Positions 52,495-62,012 of a DNA stretch of 64,000 nt are shown piece by piece (within the stretch, counting starts at the first letter, position 1; the number at the start of each line of letters is the position of its first letter). The notes beneath the pieces are model-generated. The model worked only from the letters and a program-made list of their open reading frames with translations. It was not told the origin of the DNA and did no database searches. Source of the stretch: Amycolatopsis pittospori (GTDB taxonomy: Bacteria; Actinomycetota; Actinomycetes; Mycobacteriales; Pseudonocardiaceae). The translations under genes and the position numbers were made by a program. The stretch spans positions 57,797 to 121,796 of the forward strand of contig NZ_JACBXD010000016.1 in the NCBI RefSeq assembly GCF_013870525.1, written 5' to 3'.

Positions 52495-53253
52495 CTACTG
52501 CGCCGGGGTGGGGGTCTCCCGCGCACGCCTCTCCACCAGCGGCAGCGAGCGCAATTGACGCTCCAGATGCCACTGAAGATGGGCCGCGACCAGGCCTGAG
52601 GCGTCCCGCCGCGGCACCGGTTGCGACGCCTCGGCCACCGTCCATTCGCCGTGCAGGAGCGCCGCGAGCAGTGTCAGGACCTCGTGCGAGGGATGCACAC
52701 AGCCGGGCACCCGGCAGTCCGGGCACATCGAGCCGCCCGCCGACACGCTGAAGGCCTTGTGCGGCCCCGGCAGACCACACCGGGCGCATTCGGTGATCGC
52801 GGGCGCCCAGCCCGCGTAGGCCATGGCCCGCAGGAAGAAGGCGTCGAGGACGAGGGAACTGTCGCGTTCACCACCGGCCAGCGCGCGCAGCGCCCCGACG
52901 ACCAGCATGTAGAGCTTGAGGACCGGCTCGCCCTCTTCGGCGGACAGCCTGTCCGCCGTCTCGGCGATGGCGCTCGCGGCCGTGTAGCGCTGGTAATCGG
53001 CCACCAGCGGGAGCGCGAAGGCGTCGACCGTCTCGACCTGGGTGATCACGTCGAGGGACCGGCCGGTGTAGAACTGGACGTCGACGTGTCCGAACGGCTC
53101 CAGGCGGGCCCCGAAGCGCGAAGAGGTCCGACGCACGCCTTTCGCGACCGCACGGACCTTGCCGTGCCGCCGCGTGAGCAGGGTGACGATCCGGTCGGCC
53201 TCACCCAGCTTGTGCGTTCGCAACACCACTCCGGTGTCGCGATAGAGGTTCAC
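52495..53253 (-). CDS. recO: DNA repair protein RecO
   Basis: A 252-residue recombination mediator that loads RecA with RecR and anneals ssDNA. The OB-fold N-terminus reads NLYRDTGVVLRTHKLGEADR, then GHVDVQFYTGRSLD. The zinc site has CARCGLPGP and CPDCRVPGC. The GTG at 53253 gives the usual N-terminus; the frame reads upstream without homology. A hairpin with imperfect arms at 53251-53300 lies between it and the dispanin-like gene, so it may have its own promoter. Confidence 0.95.
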   Translation of the reverse strand: MNLYRDTGVVLRTHKLGEADRIVTLLTRRHGKVRAVAKGVRRTSSRFGARLEPFGHVDVQFYTGRSLDVITQVETVDAFALPLVADYQRYTAASAIAETADRLSAEEGEPVLKLYMLVVGALRALAGGERDSSLVLDAFFLRAMAYAGWAPAITECARCGLPGPHKAFSVSAGGSMCPDCRVPGCVHPSHEVLTLLAALLHGEWTVAEASQPVPRRDASGLVAAHLQWHLERQLRSLPLVERRARETPTPAQ

Positions 53254-53305
53254 CACCCCGACATCGTCCCACCTGGGACCGACATCGGGGTGGTTCGCCC
53301 CGAAA

Positions 53306-53737
53306 TCAGCAGTAGCTGCCGTAGCAGCTGTACGTCGACGCCGAGGTCGCGAGGATGACGGCGAAGATGATCCAGACGATGGAAAGCAGGCAGCCGATGC
53401 CACCGATGATGGTGGCGATCAGGCAGAGCGTCTTCGTCGACTTCGACGCCTGCTCCGCCATCACGTAGTTGCCCTGCATCTTGTACGTGTTGACCTCGTT
53501 GGACTTCATGATCGCGAAGATCGCGATGATCCAGAAGAGGAAGATGCAGCCGATCGCCCAGCCCTTGTAGTCCTTGATGGCGTTGATGTCGCCGCCACCG
53601 CCCGGCATGCCCGGGGCACCGTAGGGCTGACCGTAAGGAGCGGGCTGTCCGTAGGGGGCGGGCATGCCGCCGGACGGGGGTCCGTAGCCAGGCTGCTGCT
53701 GACCGTAGGGCTGCTGCTGGCCGTAAGGGTTGGTCAT
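53306..53737 (-). CDS. CD225/dispanin-like membrane protein 1
   Basis: A 143-residue protein. The first 48 residues are Gly/Pro/Gln/Tyr-rich repeats (PYGQQQPYGQQQ style). The CD225 core follows: KGWAIGCIFLFWIIAIFAIM, KSNEVNTYKMQGNY, then a second helix (LCLIATIIGGIGCLLSIVWI). The core is the two-helix domain shared with IFITM/dispanins; the function in bacteria is unknown. It ends in YSCYGSYC, with paired cysteines. It is one of four such genes here. Confidence 0.8.
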   Translation of the reverse strand: MTNPYGQQQPYGQQQPGYGPPSGGMPAPYGQPAPYGQPYGAPGMPGGGGDINAIKDYKGWAIGCIFLFWIIAIFAIMKSNEVNTYKMQGNYVMAEQASKSTKTLCLIATIIGGIGCLLSIVWIIFAVILATSASTYSCYGSYC

Positions 53738-53777
53738 CGAAAGGTTCCTCGTTGTTCTGTTGTCTTGGCGCGCGGGA

Positions 53778-54257
53778 CTAGAACGCCGACGCGACGCCCA
53801 GGATGATCCAGAGAATGGAGAAGAGGCAGCCGACGCCGCCGATGATCGAGGCGATCATGCACATGGTCTTCGTCGACTTCGACGCGTCCATGGCGGCGGC
53901 GTAGTTGCCCTGCATCTTGTACGTGTTGACCTCGTTGGACTTCATGATCGCGAAGATCGCGACGATCCAGCAGAGGAAGATGCAGCCGATCGCCCAGCCC
54001 TTGTAGTCGGGGATCGAGTTGATGTCGCCGCCACCGGGCATGCCGCCCGGGCCGCCGCCACCGTACGGCGAAGGCTGGCCATACGGCGCGGGCTGGCCGT
54101 AGGGCGCCGGCTGCCCATAGGGCATCGGGGTGGCTCCCGACGGCTGGCCGTACGGCGAAGGCGTGGCGCCGGACGGAGGTCCGTAGCCGGGCTGAGGCTG
54201 CTGGCCATAGGGCTGCTGCTGGCCGTAGCCGGGCTGCTGACCGTACGGATTAGTCAT
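53778..54257 (-). CDS. CD225/dispanin-like membrane protein 2
   Basis: A 159-residue paralog of the gene 40 bases away, with a longer GQ/GP/Y-rich N-terminal part and the same KGWAIGCIFLCWIVAIFAIM helix, KSNEVNTYKMQGNYAAAM loop and second helix. GGGGA lies five bases before the ATG at 54257. The near identity to copy 1 in the core points to a tandem duplication, with the low-complexity tail changing faster. Confidence 0.8.
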   Translation of the reverse strand: MTNPYGQQPGYGQQQPYGQQPQPGYGPPSGATPSPYGQPSGATPMPYGQPAPYGQPAPYGQPSPYGGGGPGGMPGGGDINSIPDYKGWAIGCIFLCWIVAIFAIMKSNEVNTYKMQGNYAAAMDASKSTKTMCMIASIIGGVGCLFSILWIILGVASAF

Positions 54258-54311
54258 CGGGTTCCCCACTTTTGTCGTGCTTTCCGGCGGGTGGATCCCG
54301 CCGGTCCGGTG

Positions 54312-55502
54312 CTACTGGTGCGGCGGCCCGGGCTGGTTCGGCCCGTCCGCACCGGGCAGCTGCTGCCTCAGCTGCTCCGGCGTGATCTTCTGCGTCGGCT
54401 CGGCTTCGTCGAACCCGGACGGCGCCTGCTGACCCGAACCCGGGTGAAGCACCTGTGTCGGCTCGGCCTCGCCGAAGCCCGGTTCAGTCTCGGACTCCGA
54501 CGACGGCACCGGGGTTCCCTGTGGCTGCTGCCCGAAAGCGGGTGGCTGCGGCTGCTGCCCGAACGGCTGCTGCTGGGCCTGCTGAGGCTGTCCGAAGGGC
54601 TGCTGGGGCTGCTGGCCGAAAGGCTGGGACGGCTGCTGCGGCTGCGGCTGGCCGAAGGCGCCGGACTGAGGCTGCTGCGGCTGCCCGAACGGCGTGGGCT
54701 GCGCGGGGAATCCGGGCTGTCCGCCGAACGGCTGGGCCGCGGGAACCTCGGCGTCGACGGGAAGCACGACGGTGGTGAGGATCTTGTCCGCGAAGGTCTG
54801 CCGCTTCTGGTCCCACAGCGGCCACCAGTACCCGAGGCCGCAGAGGGCGTTGTCGAGGAAGTGGCAGAACTCGCGCGCGATCGTCAGGCCGATACCGAGC
54901 GGCTCGCCGGTGGTCTCCTTGACGAGTTTGATCTTCAGGTAGCGCTTGCCGAGCGACTGCCCGGTGGTGCCCATCAGGATCCATCGGTTCCAGATGCTGA
55001 AACCGATGAAGACGATCCCGGCGATGCCCAGCGCGATGCTGGCTTCGGACTTGGTCACCAGGTAGTAGATCCCGCCGATGAGGTAGACCAGGAGGATCGG
55101 GCTGAAGTCGATCAGCATCGCGGCGAGTCGTTTGCCCCAGTGGGCGTAGGCGTTCGGCATCGGGCCGTACGGCGAGGCCTGGCCGAATTGCGCGGGCGGC
55201 GCCTGCCCGAACGGCGGCGGGCCGCCGGCGGGCTGTCCGAACGGCGACTGCTGACCCTGCTGGCCGAACGGCGGCTGGTGGCCGCCCTGCTGGCCGAACG
55301 GCGAGGACTGCGGCTGACCGAAAGGAGAAGGCTGGTCGCCCTGCTGGGGCTGCTGCCCGAACGGCGAGGGCTGCTCACCGGAGGGCGGTTGTCCGAACGG
55401 CTGCTGCGACTGCGGTGACTGCTGCTGCCCGTCCCCCGGAGGAGGCCCGGACCCGGGCGGCGGCTGCTGTCCCGGCGGCTGCTGGCCGTAGGGAGTGGTC
55501 AT
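54312..55502 (-). CDS. RDD family membrane protein with Q/P/G-rich tails
   Basis: A 396-residue protein. The first 150 residues are repeats of the kind SPFGQQ; the RDD domain follows, with AHWGKRLAAMLIDFSPILLV (where RDD reads K-R-x-x-A-x-x-I-D) and helices at VYLIGGIYYLV and IALGIAGIVFIGF. A second low-complexity part of about 140 residues ends it. It shares the style of tail with the dispanin-like proteins and may act with them at the membrane. Transport of small ions has been reported for some RDD proteins. Confidence 0.75.
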   Translation of the reverse strand: MTTPYGQQPPGQQPPPGSGPPPGDGQQQSPQSQQPFGQPPSGEQPSPFGQQPQQGDQPSPFGQPQSSPFGQQGGHQPPFGQQGQQSPFGQPAGGPPPFGQAPPAQFGQASPYGPMPNAYAHWGKRLAAMLIDFSPILLVYLIGGIYYLVTKSEASIALGIAGIVFIGFSIWNRWILMGTTGQSLGKRYLKIKLVKETTGEPLGIGLTIAREFCHFLDNALCGLGYWWPLWDQKRQTFADKILTTVVLPVDAEVPAAQPFGGQPGFPAQPTPFGQPQQPQSGAFGQPQPQQPSQPFGQQPQQPFGQPQQAQQQPFGQQPQPPAFGQQPQGTPVPSSESETEPGFGEAEPTQVLHPGSGQQAPSGFDEAEPTQKITPEQLRQQLPGADGPNQPGPPHQ

Positions 55503-55650
55503 CGAAATCCCCTTGCTGGTTCCTCGCCCCTTGCCGCACGGGCCTCGTGCGGCGACCCGGCCTGAATGTACGGCATGGGCACACGCCGAGCAGACCGGTG
55601 CGCGGGAGCGTACTCGGTGCCACCGACGTTCCGGGTCTCGGCCCGGCCGC

Positions 55651-56103
55651 TCAGACCTTCAGCGACGTGAACGGGGCGAAAGGCAGGTTGCGGATGACGA
55701 ACCAGACGGCGAACACGATGCCGAAGGCCAGCGGCGTCCAGCGCCAGTGCAGCCAGCTGTTCACCGCGCGGCCGCGGAGTCTGCCGACGGCCCAGGCGGC
55801 GGTGCTCCAGACGAGCATCAGAACGACCACAAAGGACACCGCGTTGTAGTGCAGCGCGGCGGGGATGTCACCGTGCAGGACGCTGTAGACCATCCGCATG
55901 CCGCCACAACCGGGGCAGGTGATACCCAGCAGGAGCTTGGTGGGGCAGACCGGAAGCGGTCCGCCCGGGGTGGTGGGATCGCCGAGCCAGAGCGCGACGC
56001 AGCCGAGGCCGGCGCCGGCGGCGATGGCCAGGGGTGGTCCCAGCGCGCGGGCCTTCGCCTTGAACCCGCGCGCCGGGAATCCCGTGTAGACGGACGTCGT
56101 CAC
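55651..56103 (-). CDS. DUF2752 membrane protein
   Basis: A 150-residue protein with four membrane helices. The DUF2752 mark is CPTKLLLGITCPGCGGMRMV followed by HGDIPAALHYN. The GTG start overlaps the stop of dispanin-like 3 as GTGA. The function of the family is unknown; the conserved cysteines may bind metal or form a redox pair. Confidence 0.8.
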   Translation of the reverse strand: MTTSVYTGFPARGFKAKARALGPPLAIAAGAGLGCVALWLGDPTTPGGPLPVCPTKLLLGITCPGCGGMRMVYSVLHGDIPAALHYNAVSFVVVLMLVWSTAAWAVGRLRGRAVNSWLHWRWTPLAFGIVFAVWFVIRNLPFAPFTSLKV

Positions 56104-56450
56104 GGCGTGAAGCTTCCCGCCGACGCCCCGATGATGACCATCACCACGATGAAGATGATGTACAGCACGAAGAGCCCACCGGTGGCGATCGCGCCCCACA
56201 TGGACCACTTCTTGGCGTCGTCGGCGGCCTTCTGGGCTTCGGCGTGGAAACCCTGTGCCCACAACGACTGCACCTGGCTCGACTTCACGATCGCGACGAT
56301 ACCCAGCGGCAGGCAGCACAGCACCGTGCAGAGAATGGCCCACACCAGGTTGTTGTCCGGTGGAGGACCGTAACTCGGCGCGCCGCCGTAATACGGCTGC
56401 TGCGGCGGAGGCCCACCCGGAGGCGGGTAGTTCGGGTACTGGTCGGTCAT
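56100..56450 (-). CDS. CD225/dispanin-like membrane protein 3
   Basis: A 116-residue protein. A Pro/Tyr-rich N-terminus (QYPNYPPPGGPPPQQPYYG) leads to NLVWAILCTVLCCLPLGIVA, the cysteine-rich first helix of the family, the loop VKSSQVQSLWAQG, and a second helix (LFVLYIIFIVVMVIIGASAG). Cysteines near the membrane are typical palmitoylation sites in eukaryotic dispanins; in bacteria their use is unknown. It is coupled to DUF2752 by a GTGA overlap. Confidence 0.8.
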   Translation of the reverse strand: MTDQYPNYPPPGGPPPQQPYYGGAPSYGPPPDNNLVWAILCTVLCCLPLGIVAIVKSSQVQSLWAQGFHAEAQKAADDAKKWSMWGAIATGGLFVLYIIFIVVMVIIGASAGSFTP

Positions 56451-56475
56451 GAGGTCTCCCCCTCGGTCGCCGCTA

Positions 56476-56817
56476 TCAGCGGTAGTTGGGCACGTCGACC
56501 GACGCCGCGAAGACGCCGAGGACGACGACGAGCACAACGTAGAGAATGATGACCACGACACCGGCGATCGCGGCGATGATCGACCACTTCTTGGCCGCGT
56601 CGGCCGCTTCCTGCGCGGCGGCGGGCTGGCCCTGCGCCCAGAGGGTGTTCACCTGGTTCGACTTGACGATCGCGACGATACCGAAGGGCAGGCAGCACAG
56701 GATCGTGGTGAGGATGGCCCACACCAGGTTGTTGTTGGGCGGCGGGCCGGGGTTGTTGAAGCCGCCACCGCCCTGAGGGTCGCCGGAGTAGTTGGGCAGG
56801 CCCTGGTTGTCGGTCAT
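56476..56817 (-). CDS. CD225/dispanin-like membrane protein 4
   Basis: A 113-residue paralog: NLVWAILTTILCCLPFGIVA, then VKSNQVNTLWAQGQ, and a second helix (AGVVVIILYVVLVVVLGVF). It is 25 bases upstream of dispanin-like 3 and probably in one operon with it. It shares the acidic/Gly N-terminus style. The first-helix CC pair is present. Confidence 0.8.
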   Translation of the reverse strand: MTDNQGLPNYSGDPQGGGGFNNPGPPPNNNLVWAILTTILCCLPFGIVAIVKSNQVNTLWAQGQPAAAQEAADAAKKWSIIAAIAGVVVIILYVVLVVVLGVFAASVDVPNYR

Positions 56818-56985
56818 TTACCGCTTTCCCTTCACGAATGAAATATGCAGATCGACCCGCGCGCGCCGCTGCCCGATCAGCGATCACCGGAGTCGAGGAG
56901 TGAGACTCTAAGGTTCGCCGTCCGGTTCCACATCATCAACCGGTCTCCGCGACCGAATCGAGACATTCCGTTCAGGCAAAATCAG

Positions 56986-57885
56986 TCAGAAGCCCAGCCG
57001 TCGCAACTGACGGGGGTCGCGCTGCCACTCTTTGGCGACCTTGATGTGCAGGTCGAGGTAGACCTTCGAGCCGAGGAGCCCTTCGATCTGCTGCCGGGCG
57101 CGCGCGCCGACGTCCTTGAGCCGCTCCCCCTTGTGCCCGAGGATGATGCCTTTCTGGCTCGGTCGTTCCACATAAAGGAACGCGTGCACGTCGATCATGT
57201 CGTCCCTGCCCTCGTGCGGCAGCATTTCTTCGACGGTCACGGCGATCGAGTGCGGGAGTTCGTCCCGGACGCCTTCCAGCGCGGCCTCACGGATGAGCTC
57301 GGCGACCAGGGTCTGCTCGGGCTCGTCGGTGAGTTCGCCGCCCGGATACAGCTGCGGGCCCTCGGGAAGGTGGTGTACCAGCAGGTCCGCGAGCGCGCCG
57401 ACCTGGAAACCGTCCACAGCGGACACCGGGATGAGCTCGGCGAACTCCATGACCTCCTGCAGGGCGAGCAACTGCTCCGCGACCTGCTCGGGTTTCACGA
57501 GATCCGTCTTGGTGACGATGCCGATCACCGGGGTACGTTTGGCGATCTTCTTCAGTTCGGCGGCGATGTACCGGTCACCGGGGCCGACTTTTTCGTTGGC
57601 TGGAACGCAAAGCCCGACAACGTCCACTTCGGACCATGTCGAGTGGACGATGTCGTTGAGCCGCTCGCCGAGCAGGGTCCTCGGGCGGTGCAGCCCCGGT
57701 GTGTCGATGATCACCAGCTGCGCGTCGTCGCGGTGGACGATGCCGCGGATGGCGTGCCGCGTGGTCTGCGGTTTGCTGGAGGTGATCGCGACCTTGCTGC
57801 CGACGAGCGCGTTGGTCAGCGTGGATTTACCCGCGTTCGGCCGTCCGACGAAACAGGCGAATCCGGAACGATGCGGCTCGGCCAT
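56986..57885 (-). CDS. era: GTPase Era
   Basis: A 299-residue essential GTPase for 16S rRNA maturation and 30S assembly. G1 is GRPNAGKST, G3 is DTPGLHRP, G4 is TKTDLV; the C-terminal KH domain has GHKGERLKDVGARARQQIE then LHIKVAKEWQRD. The ATG overlaps the stop of the deaminase-like gene by one base. Order with the CorC-like gene, ybeY and phoH matches other actinobacteria. Confidence 0.96.
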   Translation of the reverse strand: MAEPHRSGFACFVGRPNAGKSTLTNALVGSKVAITSSKPQTTRHAIRGIVHRDDAQLVIIDTPGLHRPRTLLGERLNDIVHSTWSEVDVVGLCVPANEKVGPGDRYIAAELKKIAKRTPVIGIVTKTDLVKPEQVAEQLLALQEVMEFAELIPVSAVDGFQVGALADLLVHHLPEGPQLYPGGELTDEPEQTLVAELIREAALEGVRDELPHSIAVTVEEMLPHEGRDDMIDVHAFLYVERPSQKGIILGHKGERLKDVGARARQQIEGLLGSKVYLDLHIKVAKEWQRDPRQLRRLGF

Positions 57886-58211
57886 CAGTTCAGCACCTTG
57901 CCACTGGGATCGGAAAGATAGATGGGCGCCTTTTCGTCGATATCGCGTACCGCGTGTACGGAAGCCTCCTTGAGCAGGCCCTCGGCGGTGACCACGACGG
58001 CGGCTTCGATTCCTTCGGCGCCACTCGAAACGGCGGCGGCGACGGCGGCCTGTAACGCGGTGAGCTTGAACGACGGCTGGTCGACCGTGCTCGCCGCGTA
58101 GGTACGGCCGTCGGTGTCGCGGAGCGCGGCGCCTTCCTCGGCCTGGGTGCGGGCTCGCGCGGACCGGGCCAGCGTCACCAGCTTCTGGTCCTCGGCGTCC
58201 AGCTCAGGCAT
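57885..58211 (-). CDS. deaminase-like small protein (Rv2365c-like)
   Basis: A 108-residue protein. The fold looks like a cytidine deaminase remnant ([34 protein letters not shown]) but the zinc-binding H/C-A-E and PCxxC motifs are missing, so it is probably not an active deaminase. I chose the ATG at 58211 (AGGAG upstream); an ATG at 58235 is in frame. It stands between era and the CorC-like gene, where M. tuberculosis has a similar protein. Confidence 0.72.
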   Translation of the reverse strand: MPELDAEDQKLVTLARSARARTQAEEGAALRDTDGRTYAASTVDQPSFKLTALQAAVAAAVSSGAEGIEAAVVVTAEGLLKEASVHAVRDIDEKAPIYLSDPSGKVLN

Positions 58212-59556
58212 GTTCGACACTCCTGTCACTTTCATCGGGCTGTGGGACCCGGGTGCGGCGCCTGCCCTGGGCAGCGTCGTTCACCGCGTCCGCGTCGGCG
58301 GGGTGGACGACCACCGTGGTGATCCGCATCCGCCCTCGCCGGTCCTTACCGCCTTCGGCGAACAGCCGAAGTCCGGCGACCTCGGCTTCGGCCCCCGGCA
58401 GCGGGACCCTACCCAGTCGCTCCGCGAGCAGCCCGCCCACGGTCTCCACGTCGTGGTCTTCGAGGTCGATCCCGAACAGTTCGCCGAGGTCGTCGATCGA
58501 GAGCCGGGACGAGACGCGGACCGCGCCGCTTTCGAGTTCCTCGACCTCGGGGCGTTCGTCGGTGTCGGATTCGTCGGTGATCTCGCCGACGATCTCCTCG
58601 AGGACGTCCTCGATGGTGAGCAGGCCGGCGGTGCCGCCGTACTCGTCGACGGCGATCGCCATGTGGTTGTGCGAGACCTGCATCTCCTTGAGCAGATCGT
58701 CGAGGCGCTTCGAGTCCGGCACGAAGCTCGCCGGGTTCATCAGCTCCTCGACCGCGCGCCGCGGACCACCCTCGCCCATGTAGGCGGGCATGAGGTCCTT
58801 GATGTTGACCACACCCACGATGTCGTCGACGGATTCGCCGATCACCGGCAGCCGGGTGAACCCGGTGCGCAGGGCCAGCGCCAGCGCCTGGCGCACGGTC
58901 TTGTCGTGCTCGATCCAGACGATCTCCGTCCGCGGCACCATCACCTCGCGCGCGACGGTGTCGCCGAGTTCGAACACCGAGTGGATCATCTCGCGTTCGG
59001 ATTCCTCGACGACGCCGCGTTCCTGCGCGAGGTCGACGAGTTCGCGCAGTTCGACTTCGGAGGTGAACGGGCCTTCGCGGAAACCGCGGCCCGGGGTGAT
59101 GGCGTTACCGAGGACGATCAGCAGCCTGCTGAGCGGGCCGAGGATCGAGCCGAGGACCCGCACCGGGCCAGCGACGACCAGGCCGATCCGGTACGGGTGC
59201 TGGCGGCCGAGGGTGCGCGGGCCGACGCCGATGAGCACGTAGCTCACCACGACCATCACGCCGCCGGCGACGACGATGGCGAGCCACAGCGGCCGGATCC
59301 AGCCGAGGATGTCGACGGTGACCAGCACGGTGGCGGTCAGCTCGCAGGTCATCCGCAGCAGGAGGATCAGGTTGATGTGCCGACGGCGTTCGGTGATGAC
59401 CTGCGAGAGCTGGCGCGCGCCGGGGCGGCCCATGCGGACGAGGCCGTCGGCCCGGGCCTTGGAGACCGTGCTGATCGCGGCGTCGGCGGCCGCGAACACC
59501 CCGGCCAGCAGGATCAGCGCGATGGCGATGATCAGCAATGCCGTGGGACTTCCCAT
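58204..59556 (-). CDS. CorC/HlyC-type protein with DUF21 and CBS domains
   Basis: A 450-residue membrane protein. Three or four helices of the DUF21/CNNM part fill residues 1-140, followed by two CBS domains ([36 protein letters not shown] with VLEEIVGEI) and the CorC/HlyC C-terminal domain. The family is tied to magnesium and cobalt efflux; here it stands between the deaminase-like gene and ybeY as in other actinobacteria. It overlaps the deaminase-like start. Confidence 0.93.
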   Translation of the reverse strand: MGSPTALLIIAIALILLAGVFAAADAAISTVSKARADGLVRMGRPGARQLSQVITERRRHINLILLLRMTCELTATVLVTVDILGWIRPLWLAIVVAGGVMVVVSYVLIGVGPRTLGRQHPYRIGLVVAGPVRVLGSILGPLSRLLIVLGNAITPGRGFREGPFTSEVELRELVDLAQERGVVEESEREMIHSVFELGDTVAREVMVPRTEIVWIEHDKTVRQALALALRTGFTRLPVIGESVDDIVGVVNIKDLMPAYMGEGGPRRAVEELMNPASFVPDSKRLDDLLKEMQVSHNHMAIAVDEYGGTAGLLTIEDVLEEIVGEITDESDTDERPEVEELESGAVRVSSRLSIDDLGELFGIDLEDHDVETVGGLLAERLGRVPLPGAEAEVAGLRLFAEGGKDRRGRMRITTVVVHPADADAVNDAAQGRRRTRVPQPDESDRSVEHA

Positions 59557-59567
59557 TCCGGCGCTGC

Positions 59568-60122
59568 CTAGGCCGGGGGTTCGTCGGCCGGGACGGTGTC
59601 GAGACCGGCCGTACCGAGGAGCCGGTCGTCCGCGGTCCGCTGCGCGTCGCGCCGGTTCACCGCGGCCACGGCGGCCTGGAACTCGCCGAGGATCCGCTTC
59701 TGCAGACCGAACATCTCGCGTTCTTCAGCGGGCTCGGCGTGGTCGTAGCCGAGCAGGTGCAGCACGCCGTGCGTGGTGAGCAGGTGCAGCTCGTCGATCA
59801 GCGCGTGCCCGGCGGTCTTGGCCTGGTCCTTCGCGAACGCCGGGCAGAGCACGATGTCGCCGAGCAGCGCGGGTGACGCGTCGGGCGCGTCCGGGCGGCG
59901 CGACGAGTCGAGCTCGTCCATGGGGAAGGCCATCACGTCGGTGGGACCGGGCAGGTCCATCCACCGTTCGTGCAGGTCTTCCATCACCTCGAGGGTGACG
60001 AGGAGGATGGACAGCTCGGCGAGCGGGCTGACCTCCATCTTGTCGAGCGCGAAACGGGCGGCCGACACGATCGAGGTCTCGTCGACGTTGACGCCGGATT
60101 CATTGGCGATCTCGATGCTCAT
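59568..60122 (-). CDS. ybeY: endoribonuclease YbeY
   Basis: A 184-residue metallo-endoribonuclease for 16S rRNA 3' end maturation and ribosome quality control. The zinc motif is [11 protein letters not shown]. The ATG overlaps the PhoH stop by four bases; the frame runs further upstream without homology. The last 30 residues are a variable tail. It is coupled to PhoH and close to era, a conserved set in rRNA processing. Confidence 0.95.
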   Translation of the reverse strand: MSIEIANESGVNVDETSIVSAARFALDKMEVSPLAELSILLVTLEVMEDLHERWMDLPGPTDVMAFPMDELDSSRRPDAPDASPALLGDIVLCPAFAKDQAKTAGHALIDELHLLTTHGVLHLLGYDHAEPAEEREMFGLQKRILGEFQAAVAAVNRRDAQRTADDRLLGTAGLDTVPADEPPA

Positions 60123-61204
60123 GAACGGCGTTGCCCTTTCCAGCCGCTGCCCTGGTCCCGGCTGTCCTGCAGCGCCTGCCACTTCTCGTACGCGTCGACG
60201 ATGTCGCCGACGAGCTTGTGCCGCACCACGTCCTGGCTGGTGAGCTGGGCGAAGTGCAGGTCTTCGACGCCGTCGAGGATGTCCTTGACCACCCGCAGGC
60301 CGCTCTTCTGCCCGGTGGGGAGGTCGACCTGGGTGACGTCGCCGGTGACGACGATCTTGGCGCCGAACCCGAGCCGGGTGAGGAACATCTTCATCTGTTC
60401 CGGCGTGGTGTTCTGCGCCTCGTCGAGGATGATGAAGGCGTCGTTGAGGGTGCGGCCGCGCATGTACGCGAGCGGCGCGATCTCGATGGTGCCCGCCTGC
60501 ATCAGCCGCGGGATCGACTCGGGCTCGACCATGTCGTGCAGCGCGTCGTAGAGCGGGCGCAGGTACGGGTCGATCTTCTCGTTGAGCGTGCCCGGCAGGT
60601 AGCCGAGGCGCTCGCCCGCTTCGACGGCCGGACGGGTCAGGACGATGCGGGTGACCTGCTTCGCCTGGAGTGCCTGGACGGCCTTGGCCATGGCGAGGTA
60701 CGTCTTGCCGGTACCGGCGGGGCCGATGCCGAACACGATCGTGTGCTTGTCGATGGCGTCGACGTAGCGCTTCTGGTTGAGCGTCTTGGGCCGGATCGTC
60801 TTGCCGCGCCGGGAGATGATGTTCATGCTCAGCACTTCGGCGGGTGACTCGGAGTCACCGGTGGAGAGCATGCCGACGGTGCGGCGGACGGTGGCCGGGT
60901 CGACCTGCTGGCCGCGGCCGGCGAGCGTCACGAGTTCGGCGAAGACACGTTCGGCGAAGGCGACGTCGGCGGGGGCGCCGGTCAGGGTGACCTCGTTGCC
61001 GCGTACGTGGACGTCGGCGGCGAGGAGCTCTTCGGCGACTCGGAGGTTTTCGTCCCTCGAGCCGAGCAGGCTGAGCGCGGCGGCGTCGGGGATGGGGAAT
61101 CGGGACTGGGCCGCTTCGGTGACGGTGGCCTGGTCGGCCTTCGTCGCGGTGACGTCCGCGGGAACGTCGGGTCGGGCGGCTTCACCCGGTACGGTTCCGG
61201 CCAC
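60119..61204 (-). CDS. phoH: PhoH-like ATPase (YbeZ)
   Basis: A 361-residue RNA-linked ATPase. Walker A is [13 protein letters not shown] and Walker B is [20 protein letters not shown] and [11 protein letters not shown] are family marks. The N-terminal 100 residues include a KH-like segment ([20 protein letters not shown]). It works with YbeY in 16S processing. GTG start with GAGG just upstream. It is the first gene of the ybeZ-ybeY-CorC-era run. Confidence 0.93.
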   Translation of the reverse strand: MAGTVPGEAARPDVPADVTATKADQATVTEAAQSRFPIPDAAALSLLGSRDENLRVAEELLAADVHVRGNEVTLTGAPADVAFAERVFAELVTLAGRGQQVDPATVRRTVGMLSTGDSESPAEVLSMNIISRRGKTIRPKTLNQKRYVDAIDKHTIVFGIGPAGTGKTYLAMAKAVQALQAKQVTRIVLTRPAVEAGERLGYLPGTLNEKIDPYLRPLYDALHDMVEPESIPRLMQAGTIEIAPLAYMRGRTLNDAFIILDEAQNTTPEQMKMFLTRLGFGAKIVVTGDVTQVDLPTGQKSGLRVVKDILDGVEDLHFAQLTSQDVVRHKLVGDIVDAYEKWQALQDSRDQGSGWKGQRRS

Positions 61205-61318
61205 GTGGCCTCGGGCCTACTTCCTGCGCTTACGCTGCGATTTTCAACGACAGTGACAGTGTCGATGCTACTGGTTGCGGGTGTCGGCACGCAGTCCGGT
61301 TTATCGGGGCCGGGCGCT

Positions 61319-61669
61319 TCAGCGTCCGAAATGCCCCAGCTGCTCGCCGCCGAGCACGTGCGCGTGCACGTGGAAGACGGTCTGGCCGGCGTCACCGTCG
61401 GTGTTGAACACCACCCGGTATCCGGACTCGGCGATCCCCTCGATCTCCGCCACCTTACGAGCGGTCGAGGCCAGATCCGCAAGGAGTTGGGGATCACCGG
61501 AAGCCAACTCGGCCAGATTGCGGTACCGCTTCTTCGGCACCACGAGCACGTGGACCCGCGCCTGCGGCGCTATGTCCCGAAACGCATACGTCGTCGCGTC
61601 CTCGTACACCTTCTCGGACGGGATCTCGCCCGCGATGATCCGCTCGAACAACGTCTCCGCGTCACTCAT
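61319..61669 (-). CDS. HIT family nucleotide hydrolase
   Basis: A 116-residue HINT-type protein that cleaves adenosine phosphoramidates or other nucleotide conjugates. The triad motif reads HVHAHV near the C-terminus, and CDIxxxE-type opening is replaced by LFERIIAGEIPSEKVYED. VFHVHAHVLGGEQL gives the active site. It is upstream of phoH across 114 bases and downstream of the gene-free repeat region. Confidence 0.93.
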   Translation of the reverse strand: MSDAETLFERIIAGEIPSEKVYEDATTYAFRDIAPQARVHVLVVPKKRYRNLAELASGDPQLLADLASTARKVAEIEGIAESGYRVVFNTDGDAGQTVFHVHAHVLGGEQLGHFGR

Positions 61670-61732
61670 CCCCTCACCCTATCCCCCACCCGCCACACCC
61701 TCGCCCCAGTGGTCGTGAGGTCTGTCTTTCCC

Positions 61733-61765
61733 CTCACCAGGCGAGGGCCGCCAGGCCCTACGCCG
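61733..61765. repeat. 33-base direct repeat, copy 1
   Basis: First of three near-identical 33-base units (starting CTCACCAGGCGAGGGCCGCC); the others are at 61980 and 62046. The unit contains GGGCC-GCCA-GGCCC, a short inverted repeat. Confidence 0.9.
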
Positions 61766-61822
61766 AGACACCTGATCGCATCCACGTGCTCGAACCCGGA
61801 TCTCACGTGATCAGACACGTAT

Positions 61823-61892
61823 CTCGCGTGCGTGGAGCCGGATCTCACCGCCCGGACACCACACACCCGAGTTCCGGCTCCACGCACGCGAG
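61823..61892. repeat. imperfect 24-base inverted repeat
   Basis: Arms 61823-61846 and 61869-61892 match at 22 of 24 positions; the arms contain CTCGCGTGCGTGGAGCCGGA. Related half-copies (TCACGTGATC, CACGAGTTC) flank it. It lies between direct-repeat copies 1 and 2 in a gene-free stretch. Confidence 0.7.
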
Positions 61893-61979
61893 TCACGGCT
61901 CCGAGCACACGAGTTCGGTACCTAATCAAGATGACGGAGGCAGGCCGCACACAACCCACTTCACACAACCCACTTCCCT

Positions 61980-62012
61980 CTCACCAGGCGAGGGCCGCCA
62001 GGCCCAACGCCG
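61980..62012. repeat. 33-base direct repeat, copy 2
   Basis: Identical to copy 1 except one base (A for T near position 27). GAGAC follows both copies 1 and 2. Confidence 0.9.

Noticed and set aside
57885..58211. Functional cytidine deaminase
   Set aside because: The zinc-binding H/C-A-E and PCxxC motifs are missing, so only a fold-level resemblance is claimed.
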